A DNA stretch of 64,000 bases from Salinarimonas sp046292825 (GTDB lineage: Bacteria > Pseudomonadota > Alphaproteobacteria > Rhizobiales > Beijerinckiaceae): NCBI RefSeq assembly GCF_046292825.1, contig NZ_JBKBQG010000001.1, positions 124,001 to 188,000 on the forward strand. The letters are read 5' to 3'. A program made the position numbers and the translations under genes. Position 1 is the first letter of the stretch. Every line of letters starts with the position of its first letter. Positions 52,316 to 61,097 of the stretch are shown in pieces. Under the pieces are notes generated by a model. The model was given only the letters and a program-made list of their open reading frames with translations, made no database searches and was not told where the DNA came from.

Positions 52316-52539
52316 TCATCAAGCAACCGGTTTATTATAATATTGGTCCATCTTCGGTCTCGCATACCGGGTTCATTCATAATCATTACATTGATAACGT
52401 ATTTGCGATCTGACTTGAGTTTTTCGATAAAATTGGATCTTTTGCAGGCGCCTATCCACGTTAAATCTGAAATTAATATCGCGCGAATGCAAAACAGCGC
52501 CTTGATTATTTTCTTATTGCTATCGGAGCATTCAGTCAT
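52237..52539 (-). CDS. AT-rich orphan ORF of unknown function (100 aa)
   Basis: A 100-residue protein with unusual composition for this genome: KKIIKALF, KSDRKYVINVMIMN, WTNIIINRLLDEK, then ESLDLASRLMAWLNQ; basic and Ile/Lys/Asn-rich, no signal peptide. Codon third positions are often A or T, so the DNA is probably recently acquired. Its 3' end overlaps the remnant reading frame of the MFS operon. I recognise no family. A weak AGG lies about 10 bases before the ATG. Confidence 0.5.
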   Translation of the reverse strand: MTECSDSNKKIIKALFCIRAILISDLTWIGACKRSNFIEKLKSDRKYVINVMIMNEPGMRDRRWTNIIINRLLDEKTEESLDLASRLMAWLNQAPTARKS

Positions 52540-52737
52540 TGTTTTTGCCTGCGTTCGAGTTCGGGGACTACGACTAGGCGACTAGAAGCCATCGCGAAGA
52601 TGCCATGAGGCGCTCCGCCTGCAAGCGAAGAAAGGTCCGATTTTCGGACGCTTTTCCATCTCGAAAAGCCTTGAGAATTGAGACTAAACGAGCGATTCTC
52701 TAGACTCTGATATTCGCGGCATGTTCGAAGTAGAGCG
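52540..52737. other. Intergenic region in the AT-rich patch
   Basis: 198 bases with mixed composition, returning from AT-rich to GC-rich. A short hairpin (TCCGATTTTCGGA at 52638) is the only structure seen. It must contain promoters for the two divergent genes. Confidence 0.4.
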
Positions 52738-53571
52738 ATGCAGGAGCCGGTTTCGCTAATTAATGCTCCGTTGTCCGCGGGGCTGGGACGCCGCGTTCGC
52801 AGTGCGACGCGCCTCGTGGCTGCCATAAGTGCTTGGACAAAGGGTGCCTTCGCGCCCGATCCCGCATTGCGGGCCATGCTGGCTCTCGTCGAAGCGACGC
52901 TCGCCGGGCAGGCGATCAACGTGAAGTGCCTGGAGAGTCACTACGACGGCGCGCGCTCGTCCTTCCACCTGTTCCTGCGGCGTCTGGTGGATGCGGGCGT
53001 CGTTTCGATCTCGGTCGACGAGCGGGATCGTCGCGGGCGTCTCGTGCGCCTCGCCCCCGCCGTCGTGGCTCGTCTGATCGAGGGGCTCGACGCGGGCGAC
53101 CTCACCCTCGGCGATCCCCTGGAGATCGCCTGTGCAGGCTCGCCGCGCTTCGCACGCGCGCTCGATCTGTGGCGGCGCCTGCGTGGTTACGCGCCTCTGC
53201 CGACGCTCGCCGCGAGCGACCTGATCGCGATCGCGGATACGATCGACGGCGCGAGCACGCACATCGTCGAGCGCGTGGCCGGCGAGTCTCTCGACTTCCG
53301 CTTTCTCCACGTCGGTGCCGTCGGCGAAAGCGAGCGGCGGCTGATGAATTCCGACCTGCTCTCGTCCCTGCCCGACGACGATTACCGCGAGCGCGTGCTC
53401 CAAAGCTATCGTGGTGCCCTCGAGGCGGCTGCTCCGTCGCTCTCCTCCGTCGCGCTCGCGACGCGCATCGGCACATTGCGCTATCGCCGGCTGATCCTGC
53501 CGTTCGCCGAGGAGAGCCGCGCGGCCAAGCACCTGGTCGTGATCATCGCCGACCCCGAGCGGGGACGCTGA
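52738..53571 (+). CDS. Winged-helix protein with C-terminal PAS-like domain
   Basis: A 277-residue protein. Residues about 35-115 look like a MarR-type winged helix (ALRAMLALVEATLAGQ, SHYDGARSSFHLFLRRLVDAGVVSISVDERDRRGRLVRLA). Residues about 155-275 look like a PAS fold of the PAS_5 type (IADTIDGASTHIVERVAGESL, DFRFLHVGAVGES, RYRRLILPFAEES). Probably a transcription factor that senses a ligand. It may control the divergent AT-rich ORF or the MFS gene. Domain assignment is by pattern. Confidence 0.7.
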   Translation: MQEPVSLINAPLSAGLGRRVRSATRLVAAISAWTKGAFAPDPALRAMLALVEATLAGQAINVKCLESHYDGARSSFHLFLRRLVDAGVVSISVDERDRRGRLVRLAPAVVARLIEGLDAGDLTLGDPLEIACAGSPRFARALDLWRRLRGYAPLPTLAASDLIAIADTIDGASTHIVERVAGESLDFRFLHVGAVGESERRLMNSDLLSSLPDDDYRERVLQSYRGALEAAAPSLSSVALATRIGTLRYRRLILPFAEESRAAKHLVVIIADPERGR

Positions 53572-53575
53572 CCGC

Positions 53576-54391
53576 TCAAATCACCACCGGCGCCGCCAGC
53601 CCGGCGAGGGCGTGCAGGATCGAATAGGCGGTGGAGGCCGACGTCTTCGGGTTGGCGCTCGCGGTGCCGCCCATCTCGACGCGCAGCGTGCCGATCGCCG
53701 AGCGCGCCTCGACGATGCCGAGATTGCCCTGCGCGGAGGGATCGGCGACGAGGCGCACGCGGGTCGCGTCGAGGCCGACCCCGGCGAGGGCGACGGTCGC
53801 GGCGAGGTTGGCGTTCTTCGGATAGGAGAGCGCGGCCTCGCGGGCGCTGCCCTCGAAGAAGGTCGCCGGCGCGGCAAGCCCGTCGAGGTCGAGGATCGCC
53901 TCTGCCGGGGTGCCGCGCCAGGCCGCGGGCGGCTTGATCGAAACATAGGTGACCGCGTCGAGCCCCGCGCGGGCATGCGCGCCGAGGCCGTCGAGCCCCG
54001 CGATCGCGCCCGCCGGCACGTGGAGCCGCGCGCCGCCCGCCCGCGCCGCGGCGATGCAGGCGTCGAGCACGCCCGGCCGCGCCAGCGCGCCCGTCGAGAT
54101 CGCCATCACGTCGATGCCCGACGCGAGCAGCGGCTCGGCGATCGCGGCGAGCGCGTCCTGGCCCGCGCATTCGACGACGAGATCGGGGGCGAGCGCCGAG
54201 AGCGCGTCGAGACTCTCGGGCAGCGCGAGGTCGGGCCCGAGCCGGGCGCGCGCCGCCTCGCGACCCGAGCGCGCCAGGAGCGCCGCGAGCGCGATCCCCG
54301 CGATCCGCCCCTGCGCGATGGCGTCGGCGATCACCTGCCCGATCGCTCCATAGCCGACGATCGCGACGCGTCGCGTGCGTGAGGCGCTCAT
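53576..54391 (-). CDS. nadX: L-aspartate dehydrogenase
   Basis: A 271-residue protein: AIVGYGAIGQVIADAI near residues 10-25 (NAD fold), DLVVECAGQDALAAIAEPLL, AISTGALARPGV, AGAIAGLDGLGAHARAGLDAVTYVS, and KNANLAATVALAGVGLDATRVRLVADP. It oxidises aspartate to iminoaspartate with NAD(P), providing the first step of NAD synthesis in organisms lacking NadB, or serves aspartate catabolism. nadA and nadC are not adjacent. Start at 54391. Confidence 0.9.
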   Translation of the reverse strand: MSASRTRRVAIVGYGAIGQVIADAIAQGRIAGIALAALLARSGREAARARLGPDLALPESLDALSALAPDLVVECAGQDALAAIAEPLLASGIDVMAISTGALARPGVLDACIAAARAGGARLHVPAGAIAGLDGLGAHARAGLDAVTYVSIKPPAAWRGTPAEAILDLDGLAAPATFFEGSAREAALSYPKNANLAATVALAGVGLDATRVRLVADPSAQGNLGIVEARSAIGTLRVEMGGTASANPKTSASTAYSILHALAGLAAPVVI

Positions 54392-54550
54392 GCGAAATCT
54401 CCTGTCTTTGTGGGTATCCCAGCTACACGTCTCGCTGCGCCCGCCAGACGAGCGCCGTCTCGTCACGAATCGTCGTTCGCGCAAGCGTACGACGCATTCC
54501 GGCGCGCTCCCTCTCCTTCCCCTCGGGGTTTGAGAAATCTTTCGTTTCGG

Positions 54551-54731
54551 TGTCATCCCGGACGCCGAAGGCGATCCGGGACCCATAACCACGACGATTC
54601 AGTCGCAGCCTGTAGGCTGCGTTTCTCCGACGATCGACCCTGCTGCACGGTGGTGCAGCGAGCGCGGCATGCGCGCTCGGACGGTCGTCGAGGTTATGGG
54701 TCCCGGGTCCGCTTCGCGGCCCGGGATGACA
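54551..54731. repeat. Family A palindromic repeat, copy 5
   Basis: 181 bp, left end CGGACGCCGAAGGCGATCC, right end CGGGTCCGCTTCGCGGCCC, inner GCAGCCTGTAGGCTGCG; same orientation as copy 1. Intergenic between nadX and the methyltransferase. Confidence 0.9.
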
Positions 54732-54792
54732 ACCTCCGAAAGATTCACAGACTTCCATGCACAGAGCGCTTTGCGAGGAGAACAGACTCGCA

Positions 54793-55473
54793 TCACGCCT
54801 CACGGGCGGCCCCCGCGCGCAGAGCCCAGACGCTCGCGCGCTTGATCTCGGCGTCCTCCAGCGCGCGGGTGACGGGGACCTCGTAGGTGGCGAGCGGGTG
54901 GAGCCTGTCCTTCGGCAGGTAGGAGCGGCCCGGATCGCCGATCAGCACGAGCGCCCCGCGCGCCTCGAGCCGCACGAGCCACTCGACCACCCGCGCCGCC
55001 ATGTCGCGCTCGTAGCAGACGTCGCCCGCGAGGACGACGTCCCAGCCCTCGTCCGCGCCGACGAGATCGCCCGCACGCGGCGCGACCGCCACCCCGTTCG
55101 CCTGCGCGTTGAGCGCGATCGCGGCGAGCGCGAAGGGGTCGATCTCGGCGGCCTCGACCCGCGCCGCCCCCGCCATCGCGGCCGCGATCGCGACGAGGCC
55201 CGATCCGCTGGCGAAATCGAGGACGCGCGCGCCGCGCACCGTCTCGGGCGTGTCGAGGAGATAGCGCGCCAGCGCCTGTCCGCCGGCCCAGGCGAAGGCC
55301 CAGAAGGGCGGCGGCAGGCCGATCGCGCCGAGCTCCTCCTCGGTCCGCTCCCAGAGCGCGGTGGCCTCGTCGGCCACGTGGAGCACGATCTCGGGGGCGT
55401 GCGGCACCGGCAGCGCCCGCGTGTTCGCGCGGATGAAGGCGGGGGCGTCGGCGGGGGTGAGCGGGCGATCCAT
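54793..55473 (-). CDS. Class I SAM-dependent methyltransferase (ETFB-KMT-like)
   Basis: A 226-residue methyltransferase. FIRANTRALPVPHAPEIVLHVADEATALWERTEEEL, PPPFWAFAWAGGQALARYLLDTP, then motif I VLDFASGSGLVAIAAAMAGA and DVVLAGDVCYERDMA. It fits the METTL20-like group (lysine methyltransferase of electron-transfer flavoprotein beta), present in some alphaproteobacteria, where it methylates EtfB. The target here is inferred from similarity only. Start at 55473. Confidence 0.8.
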   Translation of the reverse strand: MDRPLTPADAPAFIRANTRALPVPHAPEIVLHVADEATALWERTEEELGAIGLPPPFWAFAWAGGQALARYLLDTPETVRGARVLDFASGSGLVAIAAAMAGAARVEAAEIDPFALAAIALNAQANGVAVAPRAGDLVGADEGWDVVLAGDVCYERDMAARVVEWLVRLEARGALVLIGDPGRSYLPKDRLHPLATYEVPVTRALEDAEIKRASVWALRAGAAREA

Positions 55474-55572
55474 GTGCAGGAGATTAGCGTCTCGACGACG
55501 CACCCCGCGATCCCTAAATCAAGCCCGCGACTTGATCCCGCGGATTCGATCCCGCGCACGAGGAGACACGGA

Positions 55573-57645
55573 ATGCCGGCCAATCCCTTCTTCGAGCCCT
55601 GGTCGACCCCATTCGAGGCGCCGCCCTTCGCGGCGATCACGCCGGAGACGATCGAGGCGGCGCTGGAGGAAGCGCTCGCCCGACACGAGGCCGAGATCGC
55701 CGCCATCAAGGCTGTCCCCGAGGCGCCGTCCTTCGAGAACACGATCCTCGGCCTCGAACGCGCCGGTCGCGACCTGACGCGGGTCGCGAGCGTCTTCTAC
55801 AACCTCGCTTCCGCCGACACGAACGACGCGCTCCAGGCGATCGAGCGCCGCTTCGCGCCTCTTTTCTCGCGCCATTGGAGCCGGATCGGCCTCGACGCGG
55901 ACCTCTTCGCGCGCGTCGCCGCGGTGCATGAGGCGCGCGAGAGCCTCGGGCTCGACCCGGAATCGCTGCGGCTTCTCGAGCGCACCCACGTCGGCTTCGT
56001 GCGCGCCGGCGCGCGGCTCGGCGCGCAGGACAAGGAGCGGCTCGCCGCGATCGACCAGCGCCTCGCCGAGCTCGGCACCGCCTTCGCCCAGAACGTCCTC
56101 GCCGACGAGCGCGACACCGTGATCTGGCTCGACGACGCGCGCGATCTCGACGGCCTGCCGGATTGGCTCGTCGCCGCCGCCTCGGGCGCCGCCGCCGAAC
56201 GGGGAGGGGAGGGGCGCCACGCGATCACCCTGTCGCGCTCGCTGATCGAGCCGTTCCTCACCTTCTCCGCCCGCCGCGACCTGCGCGAGCGCGCCTTCAC
56301 CGCCTGGGTGAGCCGGGGCGAGGCGCGGCGCGAGACCGACACCCGCCCGATCGTCGCCGAGACGGTGCGGCTGCGGGCCGAGCGCGCGCGGCTCCTCGGC
56401 TACGAGAGCTTCGCCCATTTCAAGCTCGACGATTCCATGGCCCGCACGCCGAACGCCGTCGACGATCTCCTGAAGGCGGTCTGGCGGCCCGCGCTCGCGC
56501 GCGTCGGCGAGGAGCGTGCGGCGCTCGCCGAGGTCGCGGCGGCGGAGGGCGTGAACGACGGCGTCCGTCCCTGGGACTGGCGCTACCTCGCCGAGAAGGT
56601 GCGGCGCGCCAAGCACGATCTCGACGAGGGCGCGCTCAAGCCCTATCTCGCGCTCGACAACATGATCGCGGCCGCCTTCCACGTCGCGGGGCGCCTGTTC
56701 GGCCTCTCCTTCACCGCCCGCCACGACGTGCCGACCTGGCATCCGGACGTGCGCGCCTTCGAGGTGACGGGTCCGGACGGGGCGCATGTGGGGCTCTTCT
56801 ACGGCGATTATTTCGCGCGGCCCTCCAAGCGCTCCGGCGCCTGGGCCTCGAGCTTCCGCGGCCAGCGCAATCTCGATGGGCGCGTGCGGCCGATCATCGT
56901 CAACGTGATGAACTTCGCCCGCGGGCCGAGGGGCGAGCCGACGCTCCTCTCCTTCGACGACGCGCGCACGCTCTTCCACGAATTCGGCCACGCGCTGCAC
57001 GGGCTCCTGTCCGACGTCACCTACGGGTCGCTCGCCGGCACGAGCGTCGCGCGCGATTGGGTGGAGCTGCCCTCGCAGCTCTACGAGCACTGGCTCGAGA
57101 CGCCGGAAGTCATCGAGCGCTTCGCGCGCCATTACCGCACCAACGAGCCGATGCCCGCCGACTTGCGCGAGCGCCTGAAGGCCGCGCGCAGCTTCAACCA
57201 GGGCTTCGCCACGGTGGAATATTGCGCCTGCGCCTTCGTCGATCTCGATTTCCACCTCCTCTCGGAGGCCGGCGAGATCGATCCGATCGCCTTCGAGCGC
57301 GACGCGCTCGCGCGCATCGAGATGCCGGCCGAGATCGTCATGCGCCACCGCACCCCCCATTTCGCCCACGTCTTCGCCGGTTCGGGCTATGCGGCGGGGT
57401 ACTATTCCTATCTGTGGTCGGAGGTGCTCGACGCCGACGCCTTCGAGGCCTTCCGCGAGACGGGGGACGTGTTCGACGCCAAGACCGCCAAGCGCCTGCA
57501 CGATTTCGTCTACGCGGCGGGCAATCGCCAGGACCCGGCGGACGCCTATCTCGCCTTCCGCGGCCGCATGCCCGACGTCGCGCCCCTCCTGCGCAAACGC
57601 GGCCTCCTCGATCGGGTCGCCGCGCCGGCAGCGGGAGAGGCGTGA
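55573..57645 (+). CDS. dcp: Peptidyl-dipeptidase Dcp (M3 metallopeptidase)
   Basis: A 690-residue M3 peptidase. The zinc site is HEFGH at residues 469-473 with the third ligand Glu498 in DWVELPSQLYEHW. It also has GLFYGDYFARPSKRSGAWAS, FNQGFATVEYCACAF and AGYYSYLWSEVLDADAF, all Dcp/oligopeptidase features. It removes C-terminal dipeptides from peptides in the cytosol. No signal peptide. Start at 55573 after AGGAGACACGGA. Confidence 0.95.
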   Translation: MPANPFFEPWSTPFEAPPFAAITPETIEAALEEALARHEAEIAAIKAVPEAPSFENTILGLERAGRDLTRVASVFYNLASADTNDALQAIERRFAPLFSRHWSRIGLDADLFARVAAVHEARESLGLDPESLRLLERTHVGFVRAGARLGAQDKERLAAIDQRLAELGTAFAQNVLADERDTVIWLDDARDLDGLPDWLVAAASGAAAERGGEGRHAITLSRSLIEPFLTFSARRDLRERAFTAWVSRGEARRETDTRPIVAETVRLRAERARLLGYESFAHFKLDDSMARTPNAVDDLLKAVWRPALARVGEERAALAEVAAAEGVNDGVRPWDWRYLAEKVRRAKHDLDEGALKPYLALDNMIAAAFHVAGRLFGLSFTARHDVPTWHPDVRAFEVTGPDGAHVGLFYGDYFARPSKRSGAWASSFRGQRNLDGRVRPIIVNVMNFARGPRGEPTLLSFDDARTLFHEFGHALHGLLSDVTYGSLAGTSVARDWVELPSQLYEHWLETPEVIERFARHYRTNEPMPADLRERLKAARSFNQGFATVEYCACAFVDLDFHLLSEAGEIDPIAFERDALARIEMPAEIVMRHRTPHFAHVFAGSGYAAGYYSYLWSEVLDADAFEAFRETGDVFDAKTAKRLHDFVYAAGNRQDPADAYLAFRGRMPDVAPLLRKRGLLDRVAAPAAGEA

Positions 57646-57801
57646 GGTGACGCGCTCGTGACGGGCGATGGGCGCGCGGGGCCGCGTGCGCCCATCCGGA
57701 TTGGGCATTTCCGCAAAGGAATGTTTTGCATCGTAAAGTGGTCTGAATGAACTCCTGTGGATCGTACCCCCGAGACATGCCTGAAGGGGGGCGTTCACGT
57801 C

Positions 57802-59448
57802 ATGAGAAACCTAGGGTCAACCTGGTTCCGCTCGCTCGGAGCCCGCATCATCCTCGTCGCGGTGGGGATCGCCGTCGTCGCGATCTCGGCGGCTGCCGTG
57901 CTCACGACTTTGACCAGCGCAGAGCGCAACCGCGTCGACTTCGATCAGAAGACGAACGCGCTCGCCACCATGATCGGCAGCGCCGCGCCGATGCTCGTCG
58001 TCAGCCACGACACGACGACGCTCTCCTTCCTCCTGAAATCGCTCGAGGAGGACCCGGATTTCCGCTCGGGCGCGGTCATGGACGATTTCATGGTCCTCGC
58101 CTCGGCCCAGTCCTCCGCCGACGAAGCGGCGCTGACGCCCTACGGCCTCGCCGATCGCATCGGCGCGGAGCCCTTCGAGGCGCTCGCCGCGACGGAGACC
58201 CTCGTCGTCGAAGAGGGCACGCGGCTCCTGCGGCTCGAGGCTCTGCGCATGGGCTCGGACCGGCGTCTCGTCGGCGTCGTCGCGCTCGAATTCGACACGC
58301 AGCGCCTCGCCGAGCGCACCCGCGGCGACATCGTCATGACGGCGACGGGCGGCGCGGGCATCGTCCTCCTGATCGCGATCGTCCTGTGGGCGTCGCTCGC
58401 GCGGCTGATCGCGCCGTTGGCGCCGCTCACCGCCTCCATCGTCGGCCTCGCCGAGGCGCGGCTCGACCAGACCGTCCCCGCCCGTGAGCGGCGCGACGAG
58501 ATCGGCGAGATCGCCCGTGCGGTCGCCGTGCTCCAGGTCAACCTCGTCGAGCGCGAGGAGCTGCAGGCGCAGCGCGCCCGCGACGAGAGCGAGCGGCTCG
58601 AGCGCGTGCGCGCGGTCGAGGGGGCGATCGCCGCCTTCCGCACCGCCGCCGAGACCGCCCTCGTCGCCTTCGAGGCGAACGCCTCCCGCGCCGAGGCCGT
58701 CGCCGCGAGCGTCGCCGAGCTCGCCGCCGGCGCCGCGCAGAAGACCCGCGACGCGAGCGGCGCCTCGCAATCCGCCTGCGAGCGCGTCGGCAATGCCGCC
58801 CAGGCGACCGAGGAGATGAGCGCGGCGCTTCGCGAGGTCGAGAGCCAGATCGTTGCGGCCCGCGAGGCGATCGTCGGCGCGGCCTCCGCCTCCCGCGAGA
58901 CCGCCGAGGGCATGACCGCGCTCGCCCGCGACGCATCGGGCATCGAGGAGGTGGTCCGCCTCATCCAGGCGATCGCCGAGCAGACCAATCTCCTCGCGCT
59001 CAACGCCACGATCGAGGCGGCGCGCGCCGGGGAGGCCGGCCGCGGCTTCGCCGTCGTCGCCGCCGAGGTGAAGGCGCTCGCGAGCCAGACCGCCGCCGCC
59101 ACCGATCAGATCGTCGCGAAGGTGCAGGCGATCCAGGCCGGCACCGACCGCATGGTCGGCGAGATCGGCGCGATGACCGAGCGCATGACCGGCATCGAGA
59201 GCTTCGCCGGCGCGGTCTCGGCGGCGATCGAGCAGCAGACGGCGGCGATCCAGGAGATCGCCGCGAGCGCGGCCGCGGCCAACGCCGACACCCGCGGCGC
59301 CACCGCCGATCTCGGCGCGGTCGAGGGCAGCGTCGCCGAGATGGAGCGCGCGAGCGCCGATGTCGGCCGCGCCTCCGGCGATATCCGCGCCGAGACCGGC
59401 CGCCTGCGCGACACCGTCGAGAGCTTCCTCGCCCGCGTCGCGGCGTAG
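57802..59448 (+). CDS. Methyl-accepting chemotaxis protein
   Basis: A 548-residue receptor. Two transmembrane helices (about 15-37 and 185-208) surround a periplasmic domain of about 150 residues; a HAMP segment (LTASIVGLAEARLDQTVPARERRDEIGEIARAV) leads to a long coiled-coil signalling domain whose hairpin tip is IAEQTNLLALNATIEAARAGEAGRGFAVVAAEVKALA. It controls CheA and swimming. ATG 57802 follows AAGGGGGGCG. The periplasmic domain does not fit a named ligand-binding family that I know. Confidence 0.93.
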   Translation: MRNLGSTWFRSLGARIILVAVGIAVVAISAAAVLTTLTSAERNRVDFDQKTNALATMIGSAAPMLVVSHDTTTLSFLLKSLEEDPDFRSGAVMDDFMVLASAQSSADEAALTPYGLADRIGAEPFEALAATETLVVEEGTRLLRLEALRMGSDRRLVGVVALEFDTQRLAERTRGDIVMTATGGAGIVLLIAIVLWASLARLIAPLAPLTASIVGLAEARLDQTVPARERRDEIGEIARAVAVLQVNLVEREELQAQRARDESERLERVRAVEGAIAAFRTAAETALVAFEANASRAEAVAASVAELAAGAAQKTRDASGASQSACERVGNAAQATEEMSAALREVESQIVAAREAIVGAASASRETAEGMTALARDASGIEEVVRLIQAIAEQTNLLALNATIEAARAGEAGRGFAVVAAEVKALASQTAAATDQIVAKVQAIQAGTDRMVGEIGAMTERMTGIESFAGAVSAAIEQQTAAIQEIAASAAAANADTRGATADLGAVEGSVAEMERASADVGRASGDIRAETGRLRDTVESFLARVAA

Positions 59449-59524
59449 GGACGACGCTCGGCGAGAGGGAGCGGGAGAGCGCGGTCCTCTCCTGCTCCCG
59501 AGAGTTCGTGCGACGTCGGGGCGG

Positions 59525-59703
59525 TGTCATCCCGGGCCGCGAAGCGGACCCGGGACCCATAACCTCGACGACAAGTCCGAGCGCGCATGCCGCGCTCGCT
59601 GCACTACCGTGCAACATCGATCGTCGGAGAGACGCAGCCTACAGGCTGCGACCGATACGTCGTGGTTATGGGTCCCGGATCGCCTTCGGCGTCCGGGATG
59701 ACA
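59525..59703. repeat. Family A palindromic repeat, copy 6
   Basis: 179 bp, CGGGCCGCGAAGCGGACCC end first, CGGATCGCCTTCGGCG end last, inner CGCAGCCTACAGGCTGCG; same orientation as copies 2 and 4. Intergenic after the chemoreceptor gene. Confidence 0.9.
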
Positions 59704-59723
59704 CCGCCGGGGCTGCTCCCCCG

Positions 59724-59913
59724 TGTCATCCCCGGCCGGAGCACGCGTAGCGTGCGCAGGGGAAGGGGGCCCAGCACCAAGACGTGTGCGAAGCACACCA
59801 TCGTGCCGCCGACCAGGCGGCTAGACGCCGCCACAAGCGCGTGCTCCGCAAGCAATTTCTACGCTGGGTCCCCTTCCCCTCCGGTCGCAAGCGACCTCCG
59901 GCCGGGGATGACA
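59724..59913. repeat. Family D palindromic repeat, copy 2
   Basis: 190 bp, TGTCATCCCCGGCCGGAGC left end and GGCCGGGGATGACA right end, arms GGGGCCCAGC and GCTGGGTCCCC inside. It follows family A copy 6 by 20 bases. Confidence 0.85.
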
Positions 59914-59986
59914 CGGGGGAGCACTCACCCCCTTGTCGGCGCGACTGACTTTGCGACACCCCTGAGCGGAAGAAGCGCGAGCCCCC

Positions 59987-61030
59987 TCACGAAGCCGGGT
60001 GGACGAGCCGGCGCGCGATCGGCTTGACGATCTGCGGCAGGAGGTAGATCGGGAACTGGGCGAGCGCGAAGAACAGGAAGGTCACGTCCGGCGTCGCGGC
60101 GCCGAGCGCGGCGACGAGGAGGCCCATATTGCGCTGGCCCGTCGCGTAGCCGAGCACGAAGCGATCGCCCGCGGGCAGCATCCGCAAGCCGACGAAGGCG
60201 ATCGCGAAGCCCACGATCGAGAGCGCGAAGACGCCGGCCAGGATCGCGGCGACGAGGGCCGGCGTCTCGATCATCGCGACGAGCACGCCGTCCATCGCGG
60301 CGATCGCGAAGAGCGCGTAGAACACGACCGCGAGCCCGTCGAAGGTCCCCTTGTGGCGCGCGATGCGCTCGCGGCCGAGCACGAGGCGGATGATCGCGGC
60401 GAGAACCACCGCGCCCCCGATGAGGAGCGCGAGCCGCTCGATCAGGATGCCGACGTCGAGCGGCACCGCGGCGCCCGCGACGAATTCGACGAGCGGCGGC
60501 GCGACGAGGGGCGCGAGCGCGGTCGTCAGCAGCACCGTCGCGACGAGCAGCGTCGGCGGCAGGTTGAGCAGCATCGCCACCGCAGGCGAGGACAGGATCG
60601 GCGGCGCCGCCGCGTAGAGCGCGAGGCCGAGCACGATGCCGGGCCCGAGCGCCTCGCGCCCGACGATCGCGAAGAGGCCGAGCACGACGAGCGGCGGCGT
60701 CGCGAGCAGCCACAGGCTCGCGAGCGCGATCGGCGCGGGCCGCCGGCCGAGGGCGCGCAACGCGGCGAGGTCGACGCGCGCGAAGGTCATCGCGAGGAAG
60801 GCGAAGATGGTGAGCGCGAGGAGCGGGCGCGCGGCCGCCGCGAATTGCGGCAGCGCGAGGCCGATCAGGATCGCGACGACGAAGCCCTGCGTGCCGTAGC
60901 GCCCGACGAGCGCGAACAGATCGAGGATGCGGTGCAAGGTGTCGTCCTCGGGTGGGGCTCGTCTGCAGTCAAGCTCGTCGCGCGCCCGTCGGCTCGCCCG
61001 CGCACGAGCGGGGATCGCGGCGTTGGGCAT
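59987..61030 (-). CDS. BASS-type (bile acid:sodium symporter-like) membrane transporter
   Basis: A polytopic protein of up to 347 residues with 9-10 hydrophobic helices. The N-terminal half has QGFVVAILIGLALPQF and TIFAFLAMTFARV; the middle has ALYAAAPPILSSPAVAMLLNLPPT; the C-terminal half has GYATGQRNMGLLVAALGA, similar to the crossover GNRNAGL of BASS transporters. Substrate unknown. The ATG at 61030 gives a charged 30-residue start; a TTG at 60937, just before HRILDLFALVGRYG and with GAGGACGAC upstream, is equally plausible. Confidence 0.72.
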   Translation of the reverse strand: MPNAAIPARARASRRARDELDCRRAPPEDDTLHRILDLFALVGRYGTQGFVVAILIGLALPQFAAAARPLLALTIFAFLAMTFARVDLAALRALGRRPAPIALASLWLLATPPLVVLGLFAIVGREALGPGIVLGLALYAAAPPILSSPAVAMLLNLPPTLLVATVLLTTALAPLVAPPLVEFVAGAAVPLDVGILIERLALLIGGAVVLAAIIRLVLGRERIARHKGTFDGLAVVFYALFAIAAMDGVLVAMIETPALVAAILAGVFALSIVGFAIAFVGLRMLPAGDRFVLGYATGQRNMGLLVAALGAATPDVTFLFFALAQFPIYLLPQIVKPIARRLVHPAS

Positions 61031-61097
61031 GGCGCTCGCGCGGTTTTTTCCCTAGACCGTGCGCAAGGCTCAGGACAAGACCCGGGGAAGCCCAATC

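Noticed and set aside
52536..52919. Minus-strand 127-codon ORF opposite the winged-helix/PAS gene
   Set aside because: It overlaps the N-terminal half of a better-supported gene and has no recognisable domain.
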